Source: Paraburkholderia phenazinium
GTDB taxonomy: Bacteria; Pseudomonadota; Gammaproteobacteria; Burkholderiales; Burkholderiaceae
Reading direction: 5' to 3'
Assembly: GCF_900100735.1 (NCBI RefSeq)
Contig: NZ_FNCJ01000002.1
Span: 620,001 to 684,000, forward strand
Length of the DNA stretch: 64,000 bases
Below the pieces are notes generated by a model, which did no database searches, was not told the origin of the DNA, and saw only the letters and a program-made list of their open reading frames with translations. The translations under genes and the position numbers were made by a program. Below, piece by piece: positions 54,389 through 61,656 of the stretch (positions within the stretch are counted from its first letter, which is position 1; every line of letters starts with the position of its first letter).

Positions 54389-55048
54389 TTGAATAGCAAT
54401 CTGAAGCAGGCGGTTGGTGAAAATTTTTCCGTCGAGGCGATGCATCACGCACGCACGATGACCTGGAAAGTGGTTGATGAAGTGGCGCAGAAAATCCGTC
54501 CGGGCATGCGCGAGTCGGAGGCCAATGCGCTTTGCAAAGAGATTCTGCACGAGCTCGGTATGGACCGGATCTGGCATCCAATCCTGATCCGCTTTGGCGA
54601 AAACACGCTCAAGACCTTCAAGCAACCCCCGCAGGCCGACCCGCAACTGGCGGCTAACGATATTTTCTTCGTCGATCTCGGCGTGGTATGGGACCGTCAT
54701 GAAGGCGACGCCGGCGCCACCTTCGTGGTGGGCGACGATCCGGGGATGAAAGCCTGCGCGGAAGCGGTGAAGACGATTTTTGCGGAGGTCGAGCAGCATT
54801 GGCGTACCACCGGTGCGGGCGGCAAGGCGCTCTACGAGTATGCAGCGCAGCGGGCCGAGGCACTGGGCTGGCGTTTGAACGTGGACATCAAAGGGCATCG
54901 CGTCAGCGACTTCCCGCATGCCATCTATAAGGCTGGGAACCTGAGCGACTATGAAGAGCGGCCCGACGCATGCCTGTGGATTCTGGAAATACAGATCGCA
55001 CATCCCACGCGGCCTTTCGGCGCGTTTTACGAAGACCTGCTCGGCTAA
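54389..55048 (+). CDS. Small M24 peptidase/creatinase-fold protein
   Basis: This 219-residue protein uses a TTG start behind GAGGTAA. It has the pita-bread core of M24 proteins without the usual N-terminal domain. Candidate metal ligands are Asp ('FFVDLGVVW'), Asp ('EGDAGATF'), His ('KGHRVSDFP') and Glu ('WILEIQI'). The length is short for an aminopeptidase P and fits single-domain M24 proteins. It may be a dipeptidase or a non-peptidase member such as a creatinase-like enzyme. It ends near a strong hairpin shared with the next, convergent gene. Confidence 0.8.
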   Translation: MNSNLKQAVGENFSVEAMHHARTMTWKVVDEVAQKIRPGMRESEANALCKEILHELGMDRIWHPILIRFGENTLKTFKQPPQADPQLAANDIFFVDLGVVWDRHEGDAGATFVVGDDPGMKACAEAVKTIFAEVEQHWRTTGAGGKALYEYAAQRAEALGWRLNVDIKGHRVSDFPHAIYKAGNLSDYEERPDACLWILEIQIAHPTRPFGAFYEDLLG

Positions 55049-55086
55049 GCTTGCGGGCCGGCCGCCGGACAAGGTCGCGACGGCGG

Positions 55087-55125
55087 GGGGTTGTTGCAGC
55101 GGGCTCCGCCAGCCGCAACAACCCC
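55087..55125. terminator. 11-bp hairpin between convergent genes
   Basis: Arms GGGGTTGTTGC (55087-55097) and GCAACAACCCC (55115-55125) pair perfectly around a 17-base loop that itself may fold. It sits between the M24 gene stop (55048) and the PRC-barrel stop (55157), a typical place for a two-way terminator, although it lacks a T-tract. Confidence 0.55.
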
Positions 55126-55156
55126 GACGCACTGGATTAAAGACTCCCCAATCCCG

Positions 55157-55582
55157 TTACTGCGCTTCGATCTTCTTGGGCTTGGGCGGCGACTGCACCT
55201 TGGCGTACTGGAACTCAGGCGTGGCCTTGAGCGCGTCTTTGGTCGCGCCCGGCAGATACAGATTGCCGCCGTGCACGTCGAGCGCCGCGATGGGCACCGC
55301 GACATCATGCGTGGCGACGCCGAGGAAGCCGCCTGCCGAGACGATCGCGGCGGAGACCGAACCGTCCGGCGCCACGATCAGATCGCGCACCGTGCCGATT
55401 TTTTCATTCTGGTCGTTATAGACCGCTTTGCCGAGCACGCTCTTCTTGACGCTCCAGCCTTGCAGAAGCGCCTGGGATTGCTCGACCGTGACACTCAGAG
55501 GCTGAGTGCCGGCGACCTGGGCGTGAGCATCGATGCATGCCGCAAGTGCCACTGCTACGCATACTGCCTTGTACAAAGCCAT
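55157..55582 (-). CDS. PRC-barrel domain secreted protein
   Basis: This 141-residue protein starts at ATG 55582 (GGAGTGA upstream). A signal peptide ('AVALAACIDAHAQ') is followed by a PRC-barrel core ('VLGKAVYNDQNEKIGTVRDLIV' and 'VSAAIVSAGGFLGVATHDVAVP'), then a basic tail ending 'PPKPKKIEAQ'. Such periplasmic or surface PRC-barrel proteins are common in Burkholderia, with unclear roles in envelope or stress responses. It is monocistronic. Confidence 0.85.
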   Translation of the reverse strand: MALYKAVCVAVALAACIDAHAQVAGTQPLSVTVEQSQALLQGWSVKKSVLGKAVYNDQNEKIGTVRDLIVAPDGSVSAAIVSAGGFLGVATHDVAVPIAALDVHGGNLYLPGATKDALKATPEFQYAKVQSPPKPKKIEAQ

Positions 55583-55783
55583 ATCGTTCACTCCGTGGTT
55601 GGATCCGGTGTTTGACGCGTTCACACATCATACCTTTCGAACCGCCTGCTTGCAGCGTAGCTTAGGCCCGCTCGGTATCGACTGAAGTTTTTCGCCGGTG
55701 CCGCCGTTAACTCCTCTGAGGGACATAACTAGCCTGCACGCACGTATCGTGCAGGCGTTCGCCAATCTGGAAAAGGTGTGGAG

Positions 55784-57361
55784 ATGGAACGCTTTCGGCT
55801 CAACGTGCGGCTTTGGCTGGCGCTGGCGGTGATGTGCATGGGCATTCTGGCGATTGGACTATGGGGAGCGTTCAAGGCGCGCGACACCATGATCGCGGGC
55901 CGCGAGGCCGAACTGAAGAGCGTGGTGAGCGTGGCCCATGGCGTACTGGAGCGCTATAGCGGTCTCGCTGCGGCCGGCACGATGCCGCTCGCCGACGCAC
56001 AGCGCAACGCGTTGGCCGATCTGCGAGTGATGCACTACGACGGCGCAGGCGGCTATCTGGTGATCGAGGACGCACATGCGAAAGTGCTGATGCATGGCGT
56101 GCGGGCCGATCTCGAAGGCAAGGACATGAGCGAGTTCAAGGATCCAGCGGGCCATCGCGTGTTCCAGGAAGGCTCGGACCTCGCCGAACGCGACGGCGAA
56201 GGCTTCATCCATCTGCAGTTCCTGAAGCCCGTGACCAACAAGATGGCGCCGAAGATCAACTATGTGCGTCTCTTCAAGCCGTGGGACTGGACCATCGTCA
56301 CCGGCGTGTTCACCGACGACATCGACGCGGTGTTTTATATGACGCTCGCCGAGTACGTCGTCGCGGCACTGGTTCTCTGCCTCGCGGTGTCGATTGTGAT
56401 CGGCCTGATTGCACGCAGCATCTTGCGCCAACTCGGCGGCGAACCCGCATATGCCGCGCAGATCGCCAGCCGCATCGCCGACGGCGAGCTCGACGTGGTT
56501 GTAGAGACCCGCAGCGGCGACACGCACAGCCTGCTGGCGGCCATGCAGCGCATGCAACTGCGTCTCGCCCAGGCGATCGCGCAGATTCGCAGCGGCGCCA
56601 CGCTGATTTCCACGGTGTCGAGCGAGATCGCCTCCGGGAATGCCGATCTGTCGCGGCGTACCGAACAGCAGGCCACGGCGCTCGGCGAAACGGCCTCCAG
56701 CATGGAACAGATCACTGCGACCGTGAAACAGAATGCGGATAACGCCAAACAAGCTAGCCAACTGGCGCACAACGCATCGGAGACGGCGGTGCGCGGCGGC
56801 GAAGTGGTCGGCAAGGTGGTGGATACGATGCACGGTATTTCGCAGTCCTCTCATCGGATCGGCGACATCATCGGCGTGATCGAAGGGATCGCGTTTCAGA
56901 CCAACATCCTCGCGCTGAACGCGGCGGTCGAAGCTGCGCGTGCCGGCGAGGAGGGGCGCGGGTTTGCGGTGGTGGCGGGCGAGGTGCGCAATCTGGCGCA
57001 ACGCAGCGCGGCGGCGGCGAAGGAAATCAAGGCCTTGATCGAAGAGTCGGCGGCGCAGATCGCGGGGGGCTCGCAGTTTGTCGACCGCGCGGGTGCGACC
57101 ATGCAGGAAGTCGTGCAGGCCGTGCGTCGCGTGACGGACATCATGGGCGAAATCAGCGCCGCCTCGGTCGAGCAGAGTTCCGGCATCGAGCAGGTGAATA
57201 TTGCGGTCGCCAGCATGGATCAGACCACGCAGCAAAACGCGGCGCTGGTGGAAGAGGCCAGCGCGTCCGCGGACGTACTGAGGGCGCAGACCGCCCAGCT
57301 CGAAGCGGCCATCGCCGTGTTCACGCTGCCGGAGGGGGCTGCGCCGGCGCGGATGCGCTGA
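55784..57361 (+). CDS. Methyl-accepting chemotaxis protein
   Basis: From ATG 55784 the protein has 525 residues. Helix 1 (about 8-28) is followed by a single-Cache ligand domain ('[21 protein letters not shown]', shown by its start and end residues), helix 2 (about 188-208), HAMP, and a long signalling domain with the conserved tip '[22 protein letters not shown]' core. It lacks a C-terminal pentapeptide tether. It senses a small ligand in the periplasm and signals to CheA/CheW. The ligand is unknown; sCache domains often bind organic acids. Confidence 0.92.
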   Translation: MERFRLNVRLWLALAVMCMGILAIGLWGAFKARDTMIAGREAELKSVVSVAHGVLERYSGLAAAGTMPLADAQRNALADLRVMHYDGAGGYLVIEDAHAKVLMHGVRADLEGKDMSEFKDPAGHRVFQEGSDLAERDGEGFIHLQFLKPVTNKMAPKINYVRLFKPWDWTIVTGVFTDDIDAVFYMTLAEYVVAALVLCLAVSIVIGLIARSILRQLGGEPAYAAQIASRIADGELDVVVETRSGDTHSLLAAMQRMQLRLAQAIAQIRSGATLISTVSSEIASGNADLSRRTEQQATALGETASSMEQITATVKQNADNAKQASQLAHNASETAVRGGEVVGKVVDTMHGISQSSHRIGDIIGVIEGIAFQTNILALNAAVEAARAGEEGRGFAVVAGEVRNLAQRSAAAAKEIKALIEESAAQIAGGSQFVDRAGATMQEVVQAVRRVTDIMGEISAASVEQSSGIEQVNIAVASMDQTTQQNAALVEEASASADVLRAQTAQLEAAIAVFTLPEGAAPARMR

Positions 57362-57636
57362 GGTGAGGGTGACCACGCTGGCGCTCAGTCGAACGACGCA
57401 GCGCTGACGCTGCGGCGCCGCCAGCGAGGTTTGCCCGTGCAACACTTTATGTCACGCGATGTCACGCCGTTTGGGTCGCGCCCGCACAGGGCCGCCCAGC
57501 GGGCGTTCCAGCCGCCCCTGCGGCGATGAAATCGCACGACATATCTTCTCGATAGTTCAAGTTCTCCCGTCCTTCTATATTCCGTTCGTCGCCACGTCGA
57601 AGTGCTCCATGTGGCCCGAACCGTGAAGGACATGCC

Positions 57637-58620
57637 GTGAACCTCTCATCATTCTCTCTCCCTGCTGCCGGCGCTTCGCTGGCTTCTCTCGCGAGCGCCC
57701 TGCGCGTCCGCCTTACCGTACAAAAACTCGCCGTTGCGGCGACCACTGCTGTATTGGTGCTGGCCAGTGCGCCCGCGTCCGCGTGGAGCTCGCGTGGCAC
57801 GGCCTATACGTCGCGCGGCGTCTATAACGGCGCGCACGCAGGCTCCTGCGGTGGCGGAAGCTGTTCGCATGCGGGTGGCGTGGCGGGTCCGTGGGGCGGG
57901 GTGGCGACCAACACCGGCACCGTGACGCGCACCGCGCCTGGCCAGTTTTCGAATTCGGGTACCGCAACCGGACGCTATGGCAATTCGGTCCAGCACGCCG
58001 GCGATACCAGTTGCGCAGGCGGCACCTGCGCCCACACCGGCTCGCTGACCGGCCCGGATGGCAAGACCGCCACCACCTCGGGCAGCGTGACGCGTGATGC
58101 ACCCGGGCAGTATTCGTCCTCCGGCTCGGTCACGGGCGCGAACGGCAATACGGTCAACCATTCGGCCTCGACCGATTGCGCCGGGAATTCCTGCTATCGC
58201 TCGGGCACCGTGACCGGCGCCGATGGCGGCACCGTTAATCACTCGGGTTCCGCGACCCGGGTTGCGCCGGGTGTGGTGACCACCTCCAGCAGCGTGACCG
58301 GTGTGCACGCCACGACCGTCACGGGCAGCGGCACGGTGGTTGCCGGCGGCACGGTCACGACTGGCACCGTCACAACGGGCAGCACCGCCGTCGTGGTCCG
58401 CTCGCCTGCGGTGATCGTCGCTCCCCCGGTTGCTTACGTTCCGCCGCCGCCGGTTGTTTATGTCCCGCCGCCGCCCGTCGTCTATGTCCCACCGCCGCCG
58501 CCTTCGCCGGTGGTGTATGTGGCGCCGCGCGCCGTCTACGTCGCACCGCCGCCACGGCCGTTGGTCTGGGTGCCGGGCCGTTGGGTCGGGGCGGTCTGGA
58601 TTCCGGCGCACTGGGCATGA
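57637..58620 (+). CDS. Secreted protein with three 55-residue CX4C repeats
   Basis: This 327-residue protein starts at GTG behind AAGGA. A signal peptide ends near 'ASAPASAW'. Three tandem repeats of exactly 55 residues follow: CX4C at 71-76, 126-131 and 181-186, and T-R-x-A-P-G at Arg98, 153 and 208. Each repeat also has Ser/Thr/Gly-rich 'SGxVTGxxGNTVNHS' units, resembling sticky beta-solenoid surface proteins. The C-terminus is a proline run of 'YVPPPP' units ending in 'WVPGRWVGAVWIPAHW', a YXWV-like motif. The next gene overlaps its stop by four bases. Function is unknown; surface structure or adhesion is likely. Confidence 0.8.
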   Translation: MNLSSFSLPAAGASLASLASALRVRLTVQKLAVAATTAVLVLASAPASAWSSRGTAYTSRGVYNGAHAGSCGGGSCSHAGGVAGPWGGVATNTGTVTRTAPGQFSNSGTATGRYGNSVQHAGDTSCAGGTCAHTGSLTGPDGKTATTSGSVTRDAPGQYSSSGSVTGANGNTVNHSASTDCAGNSCYRSGTVTGADGGTVNHSGSATRVAPGVVTTSSSVTGVHATTVTGSGTVVAGGTVTTGTVTTGSTAVVVRSPAVIVAPPVAYVPPPPVVYVPPPPVVYVPPPPPSPVVYVAPRAVYVAPPPRPLVWVPGRWVGAVWIPAHWA

Positions 58621-59105
58621 ACGACAATATGCAACTGGACTCACAAGAGGATATGAGGGCGATGCGCTCGCCTGCGTCCGGCTCACGTACTCGCTGCTTG
58701 CGCAAAGGCGGTGGCGTAGCGCTGCTGGTGGCGGCACTCTCGGCAGTGGTCGCGATTGCCGCCACGACCGGCGGTGCGGCGAACGCATTCGCGCTGCCGG
58801 TGCCGTTTGCGGAGGTGCGGCTTACGGAGGTGCCGCTCTCGGACGATTTGCCGCTGCATGCGCCGCCGGCGCCACACCCGCTTTATCGGCCGGATTCATT
58901 GTCTTGCGGATTGCACTATGCGGTGGTGCTTGACCTCGCCGAACTCGCACGTCAGTACGGCAAAGGCTCTCATGCCTATCGGCATGCCTTCGGCAGCGTA
59001 GCGAATCAGCTCGACGTTTGCCGCACCGACGAACGCTATGCAGCCGCGTCGTCCGGTCCAGCAGATGTGCCTCGCGCAGGCGCGGCAGTTTCCTCGTACG
59101 ACTGA
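58617..59105 (+). CDS. Small exported hypothetical coupled to repeat protein
   Basis: This 162-residue ORF starts at ATG 58617, overlapping the previous stop as ATGA, so translation is likely coupled. A helix spans about residues 34-56 ('GVALLVAALSAVVAIAATTGG'), then a proline-rich link ('HAPPAPHPLYRP') and a short domain with two cysteines ('LSCGLHY' and 'DVCRTDE'). It overlaps the AraC gene's 3' end by 70 bases on the opposite strand. It may be a partner or processing factor for the repeat protein. No family is recognised. Confidence 0.6.
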   Translation: MNDNMQLDSQEDMRAMRSPASGSRTRCLRKGGGVALLVAALSAVVAIAATTGGAANAFALPVPFAEVRLTEVPLSDDLPLHAPPAPHPLYRPDSLSCGLHYAVVLDLAELARQYGKGSHAYRHAFGSVANQLDVCRTDERYAAASSGPADVPRAGAAVSSYD

Positions 59106-59869
59106 AAATAGCGGCTCGGTGTGGTACCCAGGGCGCGCTTGAACATGGCGATGAAGGCACTCACGTTGTCGTAGCCGAGTTCGAGCGCCACCGTTGTAAC
59201 CGGCAGGTCGGTAGCGAGCATCTCGAGCGCTCGCAGCAGACGGGCTTGCTGACGCCACTCGGCAAAACTGAAACCCGTTTCGTCGACAAAGCGGCGGCTC
59301 AACGTACGCGGCGAGACAGCCGCCCACGCGGCCCATTCCTCGAGCCGGCGGTTGTCCGCGAGGTCGCGGCTCAGCGCCTCGGCAATGCGCTGCAAGCGGG
59401 CATCTTCCGGCATCGGCAAGCCGAGGCGCTCGCGTGGCAAGCCGCGGATCTCATCGACGATCACGCCCGCAATGCGCAACTGCGCCTCGTCGAGCACGTC
59501 GCTGTGCCAACCGGCAGCACGCTTCACCGCCTCGCGCAGCAACGCGGACATGCGGATCGTGCAAGGCTCGGTGGGGAGCAGCGCGCAGGCCGCTTCTTCG
59601 ATATAGACGCTCCAGCCCGAGTAGGCGCCGTGCGAGCGCAGCGAATGCGCGCGATACGGTGGAATCCAGACCGCATGGATGGCTGGCACGACCCACTGCT
59701 GGTTGTCGACGCCAACCGACAACAGCCCGCGCATCGCTCCAAGCAACTGGCCGCGAGCGTGACGGTGCGAGGCCGTGACGCGCGTCTCCATGCCGGCCTG
59801 CTCGACGGCGAAAAGAAAGGGGCCGCTGGCTGACTCCGCGCGACTCGGGGAAATCAAAGGATTGGACAT
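59036..59869 (-). CDS. AraC-family regulator
   Basis: This 277-residue regulator starts at ATG 59869. An N-terminal cupin-type sensor domain ('HRHARGQLLGAMRGLLSVGV', 'VWIPPYRAHSL') is followed by the two HTH motifs ('LEEWAAWAAVSPRTLSRRF' and 'VALELGYDNVSAFIAMFKRALGTTP'). It is divergent from a small gene at 60021, which may be its target. The 3' end overlaps the convergent gene by 70 bases. Confidence 0.9.
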   Translation of the reverse strand: MSNPLISPSRAESASGPFLFAVEQAGMETRVTASHRHARGQLLGAMRGLLSVGVDNQQWVVPAIHAVWIPPYRAHSLRSHGAYSGWSVYIEEAACALLPTEPCTIRMSALLREAVKRAAGWHSDVLDEAQLRIAGVIVDEIRGLPRERLGLPMPEDARLQRIAEALSRDLADNRRLEEWAAWAAVSPRTLSRRFVDETGFSFAEWRQQARLLRALEMLATDLPVTTVALELGYDNVSAFIAMFKRALGTTPSRYFQSYEETAAPARGTSAGPDDAAA

Positions 59870-60020
59870 GGCCGAAACAACGTATCGAATGGCCTTTATA
59901 CCGGAGACTCGCCGGGGTCGTCCATCTACAGTGGAGTCACGCCACAGGGTGGCCTTAGCGCCGCAAGCTGGCGGACGATTGACCAGCCACTTCACTACTC
60001 ACTTATCAAGGAAAGCAGCG

Positions 60021-60272
60021 ATGAGAGCGGAACAGATGTTGCCGGACCACCTGAATCAAGCGGACCTCAACGGCGTGACCGTGCGCAAGGGCACCGTCGG
60101 CGCGTTTCTTTTCAACGCCATGGTCTGGACTGACCGTAGCGCCAGTGCGCAAACCCGGGCGGCCGCCGAGCGCGATATCCTCGACGCCTTGCCGGCGTTG
60201 CAGGCCCTGGGCCTCTTCGAGGTGATGGAGATCCGCGATGCCGCGTTGCGTACGCTCATCGAAGCGCATTGA
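60021..60272 (+). CDS. Small hypothetical protein, 83 residues
   Basis: ATG 60021 follows AAGGAAAG. The protein ('MLPDHLNQADLNGVTVRKG', 'AALRTLIEAH') is mostly helical, without a signal or membrane segment, and unrecognised. It lies divergent to the AraC regulator with 151 bases between, so it may be regulated by it. Confidence 0.7.
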   Translation: MRAEQMLPDHLNQADLNGVTVRKGTVGAFLFNAMVWTDRSASAQTRAAAERDILDALPALQALGLFEVMEIRDAALRTLIEAH

Positions 60273-60369
60273 GTTTGGGCGCGCGGCAACCTGCAGGCAG
60301 GGGCTGCGTGCGCACTCCGCCTGCCGCATTCATCTGTTGCGGAACAAATTGTCATACGAATTTTCGCGC

Positions 60370-60672
60370 CTAAAGGCGAGCGGCTCCGCTTGCCTCGGGC
60401 CGCGTTGCGGCGGTGCGCGCCGAGTCGAGCCAAGCCGCGCCTTTGCTGGTCAAACGGACGGTGGCGTCGGCGCGCGCCGTGCCGTCTTCGCGTATCACAT
60501 CCACCAGTCCGCCGGTGGTGGCGTCTTCCCAGGCGCAGAGCCGCGGACAGGAGGTCCGCCACGCGTCCATGGTCTCCTCGTAGGTACGCGGTTGCGCCGC
60601 CACCCATGCGAGGAACTGCAACAGGTTGCCGGCATCGGAGCCGGTCTCCGCTAGTGTCGGCGTGCGAGTCAT
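60370..60672 (-). CDS. Small hypothetical protein, 100 residues
   Basis: ATG 60672 follows GGAG. The protein has a helical middle ('NLLQFLAWVAAQPRTYEETMDAWR') and a beta-hairpin-like second half ('GGLVDVIREDGTARADATVRLTSKGAAWL'), an outline compatible with a winged-helix DNA-binding fold. Two cysteines are close together ('CPRLCAW'). No family name can be assigned. It is convergent with the 83-residue gene. Confidence 0.7.
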   Translation of the reverse strand: MTRTPTLAETGSDAGNLLQFLAWVAAQPRTYEETMDAWRTSCPRLCAWEDATTGGLVDVIREDGTARADATVRLTSKGAAWLDSARTAATRPEASGAARL

Positions 60673-60769
60673 GATTTTCTCCGGGGGCGTCGTAAACACG
60701 CTTCCAGAATAGGTTGACGCACGTTGCATTGCCAATGCATGCAGCAAGCGAAATGCATACCCTGCGGGT

Positions 60770-61462
60770 ATGGCTGCGCCAGGCGATAATCCTCGGCCTG
60801 TTCAACCGATGATGCCCATGACGAACCCAGCCTTTTGCCCCTTTGAGGACCTCGCTAAAACCTTGCTGTCGCACGCCGGCGCAGCGAACGACGACGGTTC
60901 GCACGATACGTCGCACTTGCAGCGGGTCTGGAAGAATGCCGCGGCCATTCAGGCCGAGGAGGGCGGCGACGCGCAGGTGCTGTTCGCCGCGACTCTCTTG
61001 CACGACTGCGTGCCCACCGAGAAAAATTCGCCGCTGCGCTCGCAGGCGTCGCGCCTGTCCGCGCAGAAGGCCGCTCAGTTGCTGAATGCGCTCGAGTGGC
61101 CGCCGCAGAAGATCGAAGCGGTGGCGCACGCGGTGGCAGCGCACAGTTTTTCAGCCGGCGTGACGCCGCTCACGGTGGAAGCTAAAACGCTGCAAGATGC
61201 GGATCGTCTCGACGCGATCGGCATGCTGGGGGTGGCGCGCTGCTTTTACGTGGCGGGCCGCATGGGCAGCGCCTTATACGATCCGCTTGACCCTCACGCA
61301 GAGGCGCGGCCGCTCGACGACACACGCTATGCGCTCGATCATTTCCGCGCCAAGCTGCTAAAACTTGCGTCGGGATTTCAGACGGAGACGGGCGCGCGCC
61401 TCGCGCGGCTCAGGCACGAGCGGCTTGAGCGCTTTCTCGACGAATTCGCGGATGAAATCTGA
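60770..61462 (+). CDS. HD-domain phosphohydrolase
   Basis: Up to 230 residues from ATG 60770, or about 214-217 from ATGs at 60809-60818; which start is used is unclear. HD-domain ligands are visible: 'HDTSH' at 45-49, His78-Asp79 in 'LLHDC', a mid-domain 'HAVAAHSF' and 'DADRLDAIG'. This is the YedJ/predicted-HD-hydrolase type, which hydrolyses a phosphate ester of a nucleotide or sugar. The gene stands alone upstream of a TonB receptor's terminator. Confidence 0.85.
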   Translation: MAAPGDNPRPVQPMMPMTNPAFCPFEDLAKTLLSHAGAANDDGSHDTSHLQRVWKNAAAIQAEEGGDAQVLFAATLLHDCVPTEKNSPLRSQASRLSAQKAAQLLNALEWPPQKIEAVAHAVAAHSFSAGVTPLTVEAKTLQDADRLDAIGMLGVARCFYVAGRMGSALYDPLDPHAEARPLDDTRYALDHFRAKLLKLASGFQTETGARLARLRHERLERFLDEFADEI

Positions 61463-61572
61463 ATGGCAACGGAGGGTGCTGCAGAAAAAATGAGGTGTCC
61501 TGCTGATACAACCGGGCGATGCGTGGCGCGAAGGGGGAAAGCCGTCTAGCGATTGTGTTGGTCCATAAAAAT

Positions 61573-61611
61573 GGCCGCTCCGGTGGCTGAGAAAGGGGAA
61601 CCGGAGCGGCC
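61573..61611 (-). terminator. Intrinsic terminator of TonB-dependent receptor gene
   Basis: A perfect 12-bp stem (61573-61584 with 61600-61611) has a 15-base loop and, on the minus strand, is followed by ATTTTTATGG. It lies 45 bases after the receptor stop, the expected place. Confidence 0.85.
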
Positions 61612-61656
61612 CGAGAGGAACTCGAGTACTGCTGACTCTGCTACGTCTTTAGATCT

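Noticed and set aside
57397..57414. 7-bp hairpin after the chemotaxis receptor gene
   Set aside because: No T-tract follows on either strand and short GC hairpins are common here.
55859..57445. 528-codon minus-strand frame opposite the chemotaxis receptor
   Set aside because: Shadow of a strongly supported gene; His/Arg-rich, low-complexity translation.
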